From NCBI GenBank assembly GCA_001820935.1, contig MHRI01000009.1:1-33606 (forward strand): a DNA stretch of 33,606 nucleotides. The letters run 5' to 3'. This document shows, piece after piece, positions 22,742-30,080 of this stretch. Under the pieces are notes generated by a model. It had not been told where the DNA came from. It did no database searches and saw only the letters and a list, made by a program, of their open reading frames with translations. The position numbers and the translations under genes are program-made. Numbering within the stretch: the stretch's first letter is position 1; every line of letters begins with the position of its first letter. The stretch comes from Candidatus Taylorbacteria bacterium RIFCSPHIGHO2_01_FULL_51_15 (GTDB taxonomy: Bacteria; Patescibacteriota; Minisyncoccia; Phycocordibacterales; UBA10002).

Positions 22742-24433
22742 CTATCGGTTGAACTCAAACCTACGTCCCGTGGCTACCCGTGGGACAAATGCTGGCGTAT
22801 ATCCGGCTCTGGTTCGACCACCTGCGGTGACTGTAGCACTTGCTGAGGCGTTCCCCTCATTCCGTGTTTCCGCGGGATTTGCGGGAAGAAAGATCGGCTC
22901 TCCATTCCTCCCATACAACCACTGGCCATCCATCTGAACCACCCGCCCGTCCTGCAATAGGACAGGGTTCTGGGGTTCTTCGGGAGGTCGAGTCGTTGCG
23001 GCTGTTGCAGGTGCGACCGGCGCATTTCCAGCTTGGGCTTGAGGCTGGAGACTTGTCGAAATCCCTCCCTGTGCCTGCGCTCCCACAGATATTGCTGCGG
23101 TAGCGATGGGCTGCTGTTGCTGGATGGCCACCCGCTGTTCCTTTAGGGCATTTACGAGGGCCACCACCGTCGGTACCTGGGGCACGAGCTGTTGTGCTCC
23201 AAGCGTGCCCGCCTCAACGGTAATCGCCTCCCTGTAGGCTCCGTCTCCACTGGAGGTCTTCCAGTTGGCGTCGACGATGATCCGATTGGTTTCCGGCATC
23301 CGAACGAATCGGGTGTCGGGAGGGGCTACTGGCGTAACGGGGCTTGCCGCAGGTGCCGCCGGTTGAGAGGTGGTACCTACTGGCGCATTTCCAACCGTGG
23401 GTGCAGGCGGAGTGTTCGCCGACGCGGCCGCCTGAGCCAGCTGATTTGTCTTAAAGGCTGCCATCATCCTCGTCATCGTGGCATCCAGGTCAGCTTGTGT
23501 AATCCCCGTTGGCGCGCTGCTTGGGGTTGGCGCAGGTGGTGGGGTCGCTACCGCAACTGCCACCGCGCTGTTTCCCGGAGCGTTAGTCGAGGCTTGGGCC
23601 TGCACTACCGCCTGATTGGTCATCCCGACTGGCACCTGTGGAGCTGCTGGCTGCGTGGCGAGGACTTTAAGCTGTTCCTCAAGCTCCAGGATTCGCTTTC
23701 CAAGGGCTTGTGCCTCCCGTCGTTGCCTCACCACATCTGGAGACGGGGCAGATGGACTTGACGCGTTAGTTTGCATCGCCAGTTGTTTTCGCGCTTCCTC
23801 CGCACCCTGCCTAACGGCGTCCTCCAACTGCGCCTTCATGTTTCCGCGCTCTTTCTCTCGCTCCGATTCGATGTCCTGGATCCTTTTCTCAAAGGCTTCC
23901 CGTTCCACTCTTTGAGCCTCCCGAATTCCTTCCAGTGCCTTTTGCGAACTTGAGTTCGCCAAGGCGTCTGGTTCGGGTTCGCGAATTGGAGGTTCCAACA
24001 AGAGCCCATCAGTGTCGATTTTCGGGATTCCTGGACTCATGGCGGCCCCCCTTGTTGAGCTTGTCGCAAGTAGGGGAGGAGCATTGGTGTCTCCTGCTGT
24101 GTCCGCCTTTTTCACTGGCGACGGAGGCGTACCGACGATGTGGTCGGTCGTAATGCGGGTACTCGATGCCACCTGAGGATTTGTCGTTCCCATAGTGGTA
24201 GCAAGTGCATTGCTCTCGGCGAGACCGTTCGACCCATTTTTCCGTGGAGCAGTGAATCGCGGGAATCCATTGGTGTCATTTGTCGCGACGCCGCTTGTTC
24301 GTGCCGCCAAGTTTGTCCTTGTTCCTGGAGTTGGTGTGTCGGATTCTTCAGACGGCCACCGCCATACGGTTACGATGAGGAGAATACCCACGAGAGCGAT
24401 GAGCCCAAGCAGGTTCTTTGTCTTTGTTGTCAT
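22742..24433 (-). CDS. large Ala/Pro/Gln-rich coiled-coil protein, membrane anchored
   Basis: 563 aa from the ATG at 24433 (MTTKTKNLLGLIALVGILLI), which opens with one membrane helix (about residues 7-23). A Thr/Asn/Pro-rich segment follows, then a probable coiled coil (about 155-265, with RVEREAFEKRIQDIESEREK). After it comes a long Ala/Pro/Gln-rich linker (about 275-520). The C-terminus contains VVQMDGQWLYGRNGEPIFLP. No domain is recognised. The layout suggests an envelope-spanning or surface filament protein. It has its own promoter and terminator. Confidence 0.7.
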   Translation of the reverse strand: MTTKTKNLLGLIALVGILLIVTVWRWPSEESDTPTPGTRTNLAARTSGVATNDTNGFPRFTAPRKNGSNGLAESNALATTMGTTNPQVASSTRITTDHIVGTPPSPVKKADTAGDTNAPPLLATSSTRGAAMSPGIPKIDTDGLLLEPPIREPEPDALANSSSQKALEGIREAQRVEREAFEKRIQDIESEREKERGNMKAQLEDAVRQGAEEARKQLAMQTNASSPSAPSPDVVRQRREAQALGKRILELEEQLKVLATQPAAPQVPVGMTNQAVVQAQASTNAPGNSAVAVAVATPPPAPTPSSAPTGITQADLDATMTRMMAAFKTNQLAQAAASANTPPAPTVGNAPVGTTSQPAAPAASPVTPVAPPDTRFVRMPETNRIIVDANWKTSSGDGAYREAITVEAGTLGAQQLVPQVPTVVALVNALKEQRVAIQQQQPIATAAISVGAQAQGGISTSLQPQAQAGNAPVAPATAATTRPPEEPQNPVLLQDGRVVQMDGQWLYGRNGEPIFLPANPAETRNEGNASASATVTAGGRTRAGYTPAFVPRVATGRRFEFNR

Positions 24434-24507
24434 AGAACGGGGAGTTGAGTTTTTTGGTTGATGGTTGACTGCAGTTTTTACTGACCCCTCTGTATCCCTC
24501 TGGAAGC

Positions 24508-24536
24508 ACTCTAGCATTTTTAACCCATATTGTCAA
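24508..24536 (-). promoter_or_regulatory. sigma70 promoter of the 22742-24433 gene
   Basis: On the minus strand TTGACA (24531-24536), a 17-nt spacer, and TAGAGT (24508-24513) with an extended TGC. The leader of about 70 nt contains AACCATCAACCAAAAAACTC. Confidence 0.75.
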
Positions 24537-24606
24537 TGGTGCGCTTGGTACCGCACGAGGTGCACAAATGACCCAATGTATTAACTACTTTTCGATGGAT
24601 AAGCAA

Positions 24607-24635
24607 TAAAAAACGCGCGAACTTTCGTTCGCGCG
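24607..24635 (-). terminator. intrinsic terminator after the 24655-26157 gene
   Basis: Stem CGCGCGAAC/GTTCGCGCG with a 4-nt loop and TTTTTTA after it on the minus strand. Confidence 0.9.
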
Positions 24636-24654
24636 CGACCCGACAATGTGCAAC

Positions 24655-26157
24655 TCAAAACCTTTCCCAGTCCATGCTGTTGCCTGCCCTGATCACCACT
24701 GTTTCCTTCCAGGATCCCCTGTCCTTCCTTGTTCCAGCGATGACGAAAACTGTCGTTCCGTCTGGAAGCTCATCCACTGATAGGGGGATGGGCTTTACGG
24801 TCGAGCGGAGCCATGTGATTGTGGTGCCATCCGCCACGTTTGTTTCCACACGGGTGTTCGATTCCGGAAGAATCGGCGTTTCAGCCGGCGGGAGAGTGGT
24901 GATAATTTGCGGCTTCTCCATCATCTCTCGCGTCCATTTGGTGAAGCTCTTGAAGAAGCTTTGCACCCCTTCCATAATCGAGGCAGTTTTGGTATCCACG
25001 TACTTCTCAAGCGACTCCCGGTTTCGTTCCGAAGCCTCCTCGACAATCGCGAGGAACTCTGTTCGACTTGCCTCCGAAGCCTGCCTTAGAGACTTTTGAA
25101 CCATCGCTTGTAATTCGACAGCGAGATTCGTCTGCCACCGTCCTTGCTCTGCGGCGGCACGACTCGTGAGTGCAACCTCGAAATCCAAACGGCGAGTCTC
25201 GTCCTCCTTCCTCGACGCGGCCTCAGAGGATTTTAGTCTCTCGAAGAGGTTTGTCTCCAGACGTCCTCCTTCAGCGACAATCGCTCCAGACACTAAGTCG
25301 GCTACTCGCGACTGCGTTTCCGCGTGAAGCTTCAAGCGCTCCGTCGCGCGGGCTTCCTCATAGGCTTTAAGCGTGGCAAGAAGTTCTTTCCTACCTTCGC
25401 CGAGTTCCGCGATCTTCCCTCCGAGTCGCCCTTCCGCTTCGAGGAGCTTGGCATCGCTTGTTCTGGATAACGTTTCCACAATTTGCGCGAGGTTCGTGTG
25501 AGCCAATGTTCCTTGAGGTAAAGGCTCCAACTTACGGGCTTCCAGCGAGACGAGAGCTTTCGCCACAAGCCGCTTCAACTGCGCAACCTCAACTTCTAGT
25601 TCCGTGTTGACGACCGAGATAGACGCTCTCGTTTCCGGCGTCTTTCCGGTGGTGTCTTGCGGACCAGTCGCCGTTCTCTCTTGAAGAACTGACTCTTGGC
25701 GTAGGCGCTCCGCGTCTTCTTCAGCTTCGCCAGGATGACCCGCCCCAAGTTCAGGGGGCTCCGTATTGTAGTGCTGAGGAAACTCTCGAGTAAATCGATC
25801 CGCCTCTTCTTTCGCATACTCGCGAATGTGAGGAGAAACTTTCGATACGGTCGCACTCGTTTGTCTCTTGAACCAGGAAACGCAACGGTCTCTGAATATA
25901 AACACGGCGACTGCGAGTCCAAGGAAAACAAGAACTGTCAACCTTATCGCGTGCCCTCGATGTGGAGGCGGAGGTTGTGCGGAGTGCGCCGGCGAATGGA
26001 ATGCTCCAGGTTCGTACACGTTGCATCGAGCTCCGCAAGCCTTCAGGTCAGCAATAATCTCGGCGTCCGAAAACTTTGCATGACGTGCAGGAGGTTGGGT
26101 AAAGGGAGCCGTAGAAGGAAGTGGATCAGTCGGTCTTTCATTTACGTTAGTATTCAT
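24655..26157 (-). CDS. large membrane-anchored coiled-coil protein
   Basis: 500 aa from the ATG at 26157 (MNTNVNERPTD); an in-frame ATG at 26178 is an alternative, and the frame is open for still more codons. A cytoplasmic Pro-rich segment (about 1-70) precedes one helix (about 72-90, LTVLVFLGLAVAVFIF). A long helical part (about 170-410) full of Glu/Arg/Ala heptads follows, such as LEVEVAQLKRLVAKALVSLE. The C-terminal ~70 residues (PIPLSVDELPDGTTVFVIAG) look beta-rich and globular. The layout parallels the neighbouring 563-aa protein. No family is recognised; tape-measure and tether proteins have similar composition. Confidence 0.7.
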   Translation of the reverse strand: MNTNVNERPTDPLPSTAPFTQPPARHAKFSDAEIIADLKACGARCNVYEPGAFHSPAHSAQPPPPHRGHAIRLTVLVFLGLAVAVFIFRDRCVSWFKRQTSATVSKVSPHIREYAKEEADRFTREFPQHYNTEPPELGAGHPGEAEEDAERLRQESVLQERTATGPQDTTGKTPETRASISVVNTELEVEVAQLKRLVAKALVSLEARKLEPLPQGTLAHTNLAQIVETLSRTSDAKLLEAEGRLGGKIAELGEGRKELLATLKAYEEARATERLKLHAETQSRVADLVSGAIVAEGGRLETNLFERLKSSEAASRKEDETRRLDFEVALTSRAAAEQGRWQTNLAVELQAMVQKSLRQASEASRTEFLAIVEEASERNRESLEKYVDTKTASIMEGVQSFFKSFTKWTREMMEKPQIITTLPPAETPILPESNTRVETNVADGTTITWLRSTVKPIPLSVDELPDGTTVFVIAGTRKDRGSWKETVVIRAGNSMDWERF

Positions 26158-26245
26158 GCTACTCTGTGTTGTAAGCATCTTTTTGAAGAGCTTTTGTCGT
26201 GGTTTGGAAGTTGGAAAAGAAAATTGCCTCATTTGGCCCAACACA

Positions 26246-26274
26246 TGGATACCAAACTTATCGACAAATGTCAA
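26246..26274 (-). promoter_or_regulatory. sigma70 promoter of the 24655-26157 gene
   Basis: On the minus strand TTGACA (26269-26274), a 17-nt spacer and TATCCA (26246-26251). The leader of ~85 nt contains CCAACTTCCAAACCACGAC. Confidence 0.65.
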
Positions 26275-26280
26275 GTCCCA

Positions 26281-26440
26281 AAAATCAAGGAGCGAAGCGA
26301 CTATGATTTTTGAGGATGCCGCAATGTCCTCATTGCGGCGCCCAATGCTTCTCCTTACCCATCGCCTCGGATTCCTCAATCCTTCACCCTCGGAGACTCA
26401 TGGAAGGATTGGGAGATGCCCCGACGTTGCGTCGGGGCGC
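26281..26440. repeat. cluster of three short hairpins, gene-free
   Basis: AAAATCA-AGGAGCGAAGCGACTA-TGATTTT (from 26281), GCCGCAATG-TCCT-CATTGCGGC (26318-26339) and GCCCCGACG-TTG-CGTCGGGGC (26417-26437). The 26158-26519 gap otherwise holds only a promoter and a terminator. Confidence 0.75.
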
Positions 26441-26455
26441 CCAATCTTGAGGATC

Positions 26456-26494
26456 TCCACAAAAAAGCTAAGTCTTGGAAAGACTTAGCTTTTT
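26456..26494 (-). terminator. intrinsic terminator after the PKD-like protein gene
   Basis: A 15-bp stem AAAAAGCTAAGTCTT (26462-26476) and its exact complement (26480-26494) with a 3-nt loop and T-runs on both sides. It can act in both directions. Confidence 0.9.
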
Positions 26495-26519
26495 CGTTTG
26501 TAGCTTTGATATTGAAGTT

Positions 26520-27698
26520 TTACGCCACGTGATCTCGCTCTTCTTCTTTTTCATCTTGCTTCTTTTTTCGACGAGCGAAGAGAATACCGATAAAAATCGC
26601 AAGTATGAGACCAAGGATGATAAGGAAGGGCCCCGTGATCCATGAGAGGAGGAGCGCGGCGAGAAGACCAAGGCGGGATTTCGTCACTTCAAGTGGAGGG
26701 CAGGAGAGCGTAAGTATGCTCTCTCCCGAGGTCACCACCACTTTGGCATTTTTGACACCTTCTTTCTCGTACGCTTTTCGGGTAGTGCTCGCCTCGCCTG
26801 AAAGTTCCTCGTCTCCTGTCCAGAGGAAGTCATAGGTTCCGGTTCCGCCCACGGCAGACGCGCGCCAAACTACTTCGTCATTTACGCGCGCTTCCTTTGT
26901 TGAGATCGTACAAAGACCTTCAAGTCTCGGCAAAGAGGGAAGTGTCGGTGTAGGGGGAATCGGCGTAGTAGGTTTTTGAATAACGGGAATTTTGTGAGCG
27001 ACGGTGACCGCATTGGTGCAGGGAGCCACAATTCGCTCATTACCCTTCGTGACGGTAAGCATCGCCGGTTTGATCCCGAGTGTCGTATAGGTTTTTGTCA
27101 CCAGAGGGCGATCGCCGCTAAGCCCATCCGTGCCATCCCACATGTAGGTGGTGGAGGCGGTGATTCCCGAAAGGATCGCGAGCCAAGTGACGCTCTCGCC
27201 CGGAGCCGCTCGCTCCGGAGTGGCGTAACAGGAAGCGCCAAATCCAGGCTCCCGGAACCCCGGAGTCGCGGATCCTTGGATGAGTACCGTTCCGCAAGAA
27301 ACCGTAATCGCCCGATTGCCAGAGGTCACCGTGAGCGTTCCCAATTTCTCTCCATTTGTCGCGTACGCCTTAAGCGTGGTACTCACATTTCCTGAAAGCC
27401 CATCGGTTCCATTCCAGTTGTAGAGGTACGCGCCGGAACCACCCGACACCGAAGAAACCCAGGTTACCGTTTGGCCGACGTTCGCGGCAAGAGACGAAGG
27501 GGCGCAGGAGACAGAGACGCCTGAAGCCACTGGTCGGCCAGAACTGTAACCCCCGCCAATTCCTCTAGGTCCGACTGATACCGCAGGCACATAAGCTGGC
27601 GTGTAGGCAAATAGATTTGAAGGTATGGCAAACCCAATAAGCACCGCAAGCGTAAGAAGCGCGCGCACTGATGTCTTAATGTTGGTCATATTTTTCAT
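26520..27698 (-). CDS. secreted protein with three PKD/Ig-like repeats and C-terminal anchor
   Basis: 392 aa from the ATG at 27698. The next ATG upstream overlaps the -10 box, so 27698 or 27689 is the real start. A signal peptide ends near SNLFAYTPA. Three homologous ~85-residue beta domains each have a Cys pair and the phrase W-GTDGLSG or W-GDEELSG: SCAPSSLAANVGQTVTWVSS, then SCYATPERAAPGESVTWLAI and LCTISTKEARVNDEVVWRAS. A Thr/Pro linker separates repeats 2 and 3. A transmembrane helix (about 350-378) and a basic/acidic tail (RRKKKQDEKEEERD) end it. It should be displayed outside the cell, probably for adhesion or matrix binding. Confidence 0.78.
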   Translation of the reverse strand: MKNMTNIKTSVRALLTLAVLIGFAIPSNLFAYTPAYVPAVSVGPRGIGGGYSSGRPVASGVSVSCAPSSLAANVGQTVTWVSSVSGGSGAYLYNWNGTDGLSGNVSTTLKAYATNGEKLGTLTVTSGNRAITVSCGTVLIQGSATPGFREPGFGASCYATPERAAPGESVTWLAILSGITASTTYMWDGTDGLSGDRPLVTKTYTTLGIKPAMLTVTKGNERIVAPCTNAVTVAHKIPVIQKPTTPIPPTPTLPSLPRLEGLCTISTKEARVNDEVVWRASAVGGTGTYDFLWTGDEELSGEASTTRKAYEKEGVKNAKVVVTSGESILTLSCPPLEVTKSRLGLLAALLLSWITGPFLIILGLILAIFIGILFARRKKKQDEKEEERDHVA

Positions 27699-27705
27699 AT
27701 CCAGC

Positions 27706-27733
27706 ATTATATCAGATAATCTAGCTTTGTCAA
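27706..27733 (-). promoter_or_regulatory. consensus sigma70 promoter of the PKD-like protein gene
   Basis: On the minus strand TTGACA (27728-27733), a 16-nt spacer and TATAAT (27706-27711). The ATG at 27698 is 7 nt past the -10 box, so the message is predicted to be leaderless. Confidence 0.85.
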
Positions 27734-27777
27734 TGCCTCGCGGTAACTTTCTGCATCCCTCGAATAGTGGCCTTAAT

Positions 27778-27880
27778 TCCTCCTTTTCTAAAGGAGGTGT
27801 CCGAGTCTTCGAGGACGGAGGATTTTGGAAATCCCTCGGCATCATCAGAATGAGCCACTCCCTTTAGGAAAGGGAGAATA
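27778..27880. repeat. two C-rich palindromes in a divergent intergenic region
   Basis: CTCCTTTTCTAAAGGAG (from about 27779) and CTCCCTTTAGGAAAGGGAG (from about 27858). No gene is seen between the divergent starts at 27698 and 28045 (about 346 nt); the gap holds these repeats and two promoters. Confidence 0.65.
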
Positions 27881-27963
27881 AGAAGTGTGGGCTTGGGCTA
27901 TCTCTCTCTCACTACTTACTACTATCTACTTTCTACTTACTTGCACTGGGTGTGGACAACACT

Positions 27964-27993
27964 CCGACAAAGCGATGTATCCTGTGCTACCAT
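27964..27993 (+). promoter_or_regulatory. possible promoter of the CARDB-like gene pair
   Basis: CCGACA (27964-27969), an 18-nt spacer and TGC-TACCAT (extended -10, 27988-27993), 51 nt before the ATG at 28045. Confidence 0.35.
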
Positions 27994-28044
27994 ATACACA
28001 TAGCGGTCGCTCTCTTATTTTTATTTGATTTGTTCTCACCATCC

Positions 28045-28941
28045 ATGTCTACGTCAGTTTCGTTTTTTCGAACATCGGCGCTTGCGGTTGCGGCAATGAT
28101 GTTTGTCTTTCCCGCACTCGCTAGTGCGGATACCGCCGAGGATTTTGGTTCGATTCCCTCTAGCCCCGCAGGTAAAGTCACGCTTTCGGTACAGATGGGT
28201 ACGGCGGTCTCAAAGGGGAATGTGGTGAACGTACCGGCGGGTACGCCGATTACGCTTGTGTGGACAGTACCTACGGGCTGGAAAGGGTGCTGGAGCAATT
28301 GGCAGAGCGCGGCTATTACCGCGAGCGGCAGTTTGCGCGGGAACATTCCGGCAGGACAAGCGAGGCGCGCGTTCATACTCACCTGTTTCGGTGTTGGACA
28401 GTCGCAGACAGTCGCCTTAACAGTCAATGTCGTTAAGCCAGATCTCACGGTTTCTAGTTTTACCGGTAGCGCCACAGCTGTCGGACCTACCCCTGCGGTT
28501 CCCGCTGTTCCAGCAAATCCAAACGCCAATCCTCCCGTGGAGGCCCGCCGCGCCATTCCCGCCAAGTCGAATAAAGGTCTCTATTATGCCGGAACTCCCG
28601 GCACGGGAGCGGCGTCGGGTGGCATCGTGCTCAAGGCAACGGCAAAAAATAGCGGAAAGACTCCCGCTGCGTCAGGTGGATTTGTATTCGCCAAATATGA
28701 ATGGGCGCAAACTACTACGCCTACCAAAGCAGGTACCAGCTGGCAGTTGTTGAAGGAAGGATTCATTGACACTCCTATTGCCCCTAATAAAACCGGGGTA
28801 GTAGATGAGTATAGTCACGCAGCAACTCCGGGTGGACCTTACTATTTCCGAATTACCCTCGATTCGACTGGAGTGGTAAACGAGGCAAAGGAGGACAACA
28901 ACATGAGAATCATCGGGCCGTACACCTTCGTGGCTCGGTAG
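28045..28941 (+). CDS. secreted Ig-like plus CARDB-like domain protein 1
   Basis: 298 aa from the ATG at 28045; upstream codons (from 27952) would put another hydrophobic stretch before the signal peptide. The signal peptide ends in PALASADT. Residues about 45-135 form a beta domain with a Cys pair (WKGCWSNW, FILTCFG). A Pro/Ala-rich linker (about 150-175) leads to a CARDB-like domain: PDLTVSSFTGSA, VLKATAKNSGKTPA, STGVVNEAKEDNNMRIIGPY. CARDB domains are cell-adhesion-related folds of surface proteins. It is followed 16 nt later by a paralogue, so the two are co-transcribed. Confidence 0.75.
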   Translation: MSTSVSFFRTSALAVAAMMFVFPALASADTAEDFGSIPSSPAGKVTLSVQMGTAVSKGNVVNVPAGTPITLVWTVPTGWKGCWSNWQSAAITASGSLRGNIPAGQARRAFILTCFGVGQSQTVALTVNVVKPDLTVSSFTGSATAVGPTPAVPAVPANPNANPPVEARRAIPAKSNKGLYYAGTPGTGAASGGIVLKATAKNSGKTPAASGGFVFAKYEWAQTTTPTKAGTSWQLLKEGFIDTPIAPNKTGVVDEYSHAATPGGPYYFRITLDSTGVVNEAKEDNNMRIIGPYTFVAR

Positions 28942-28957
28942 TTGGCACCGCAAGGAA

Positions 28958-29716
28958 ATGCTATTTCTCCTAAAATATTTACGTGGCGGATGCGCTCTCG
29001 CGCTCGTTGCCCTTACCTTACCCGCACTCACGGAAGCCGCGACCTTTCCTACGTCACTTGCGATCATAAAATCGGTCGGCCTCAAGGTCGGAGTGCAGGT
29101 AGATGGCCAGGGAGTGAAATCTCCCGCCGTCGTAGGTGCAAACACGGATTTCACGATTATCTGGAGCACGGCTCCAAATACCGCCCTTGGGTGCGTCGGC
29201 AACTTCGCGGAGGGTCCGCTTCCGCCGTCAGGGTCGGCAGTGGGTTCCATAACAGCTTCTCGATCGTTTGTCATCACCTGCTACGGACGCGGAGCGGCAC
29301 AAACCGCCACCCTGCAAGTGAACGTGGGCGTAGCCGATCTTGTCGTGTCTTCATTTTCGGCTACTGGCCTCAAGAGCGCGAAAGGGCAGAGAGGATCCTA
29401 CCTTGCGGGCCCGTATACTCTGAAAGCCAGCATAAGGAACGCGGGGAAGCTTAAGATCGGGGTGCCGTTTCGCGTTAAGTATCTTGAAAGCGCTGACGGG
29501 CAAGGCAATTGGATCAGCATAAGTGAGAAAACAATCCTAGCGATGCCTGGGGCAGTGACGATCACCCTCGACCCTCTACTTCGACAGGGAAATGCCGGCG
29601 TGGGCGCCCGCTATTATCAAGTATGTCTTGATACCGAAAATAAAGTGAGCGAAGCTAAAGAGGACAACAATTGTTCAAGGGTACTTGGCCCTTATTCATT
29701 TGTCGCCGTGCCGTAG
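28958..29716 (+). CDS. secreted Ig-like plus CARDB-like domain protein 2
   Basis: 252 aa and a paralogue of the preceding gene. The signal peptide is LLKYLRGGCALALVALTLPA, ending near LTEAA. A beta domain with a Cys pair (ALGCVGNFAEG, FVITCYGRG) follows. The C-terminal CARDB-like domain (ADLVVSSFSATG, LKASIRNAGKLKIG, VSEAKEDNNCSRVLGPYSF) carries the same end motif as protein 1 but lacks its Pro/Ala linker. No anchor is seen, so it is likely secreted or held by a partner. Confidence 0.75.
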   Translation: MLFLLKYLRGGCALALVALTLPALTEAATFPTSLAIIKSVGLKVGVQVDGQGVKSPAVVGANTDFTIIWSTAPNTALGCVGNFAEGPLPPSGSAVGSITASRSFVITCYGRGAAQTATLQVNVGVADLVVSSFSATGLKSAKGQRGSYLAGPYTLKASIRNAGKLKIGVPFRVKYLESADGQGNWISISEKTILAMPGAVTITLDPLLRQGNAGVGARYYQVCLDTENKVSEAKEDNNCSRVLGPYSFVAVP

Positions 29717-29808
29717 AGAATTTTACTCCTTCCACACCACCGCCTCTTGCAGTTGTTCTATGCAAGGTTCTACCAGTTATTCCCATCTCTAGTTCACGTC
29801 ATTCGGTA

Positions 29809-29844
29809 TTTAGCAATAGTGTACGAACGTACACTATTGCTAAA
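29809..29844. repeat. 36-nt palindrome related to the PaaX-element palindromes
   Basis: TTTAGCAATAGTGTACG (29809-29825), AA, and the exact complement (29828-29844). The outer eight bases TTTAGCAA/TTGCTAAA are identical to those of the 38-nt core at 698 and 1341, while the inner part differs. No gene lies next to it. The surrounding 29717-30080 gap has no coding sequence. It also has an 11-bp stem, TTGTATTTCAC/GTGAAATACAA (29961-30004), and the terminator below. Confidence 0.9.
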
Positions 29845-30004
29845 CCCCGAAGGGAGCTGTCCCGCATAAAGCAGGATATGTGTGAATACTGACGAAAGAC
29901 AGTATCACCCCAGCACCAAAGGATAAACGGGCACGCGCTTCGCCCTGGGATGGTGTGGGGTTGTATTTCACATTCCGCTCTAAAACATCGCGGGTGAAAT
30001 ACAA

Positions 30005-30056
30005 AAAAAGAGCGGAGAGTAGGTGAACTGATTGAATCAGTTGCCTTTCTCTCCGC
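30005..30056 (-). terminator. intrinsic terminator of the 32352-30081 operon
   Basis: On the minus strand GCGGAGAG pairs with CTCTCCGC around an inner AACTGATT/AATCAGTT stem, and TTTTTTTG follows. Confidence 0.85.
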
Positions 30057-30080
30057 CCGTTGCGTCTCAATTCCAGGCCA

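Noticed and set aside
22742-26157. Prophage tail genes (tape measure)
   Set aside because: The coiled-coil composition is suggestive, but no capsid, portal, terminase or integrase is visible, and each gene has its own promoter and membrane helix.
29961-30004. Terminator for the CARDB-like pair
   Set aside because: The 11-bp stem with a 22-nt loop is followed by A residues on the plus strand, so it does not have terminator form there; the minus-strand terminator next to it is clear.
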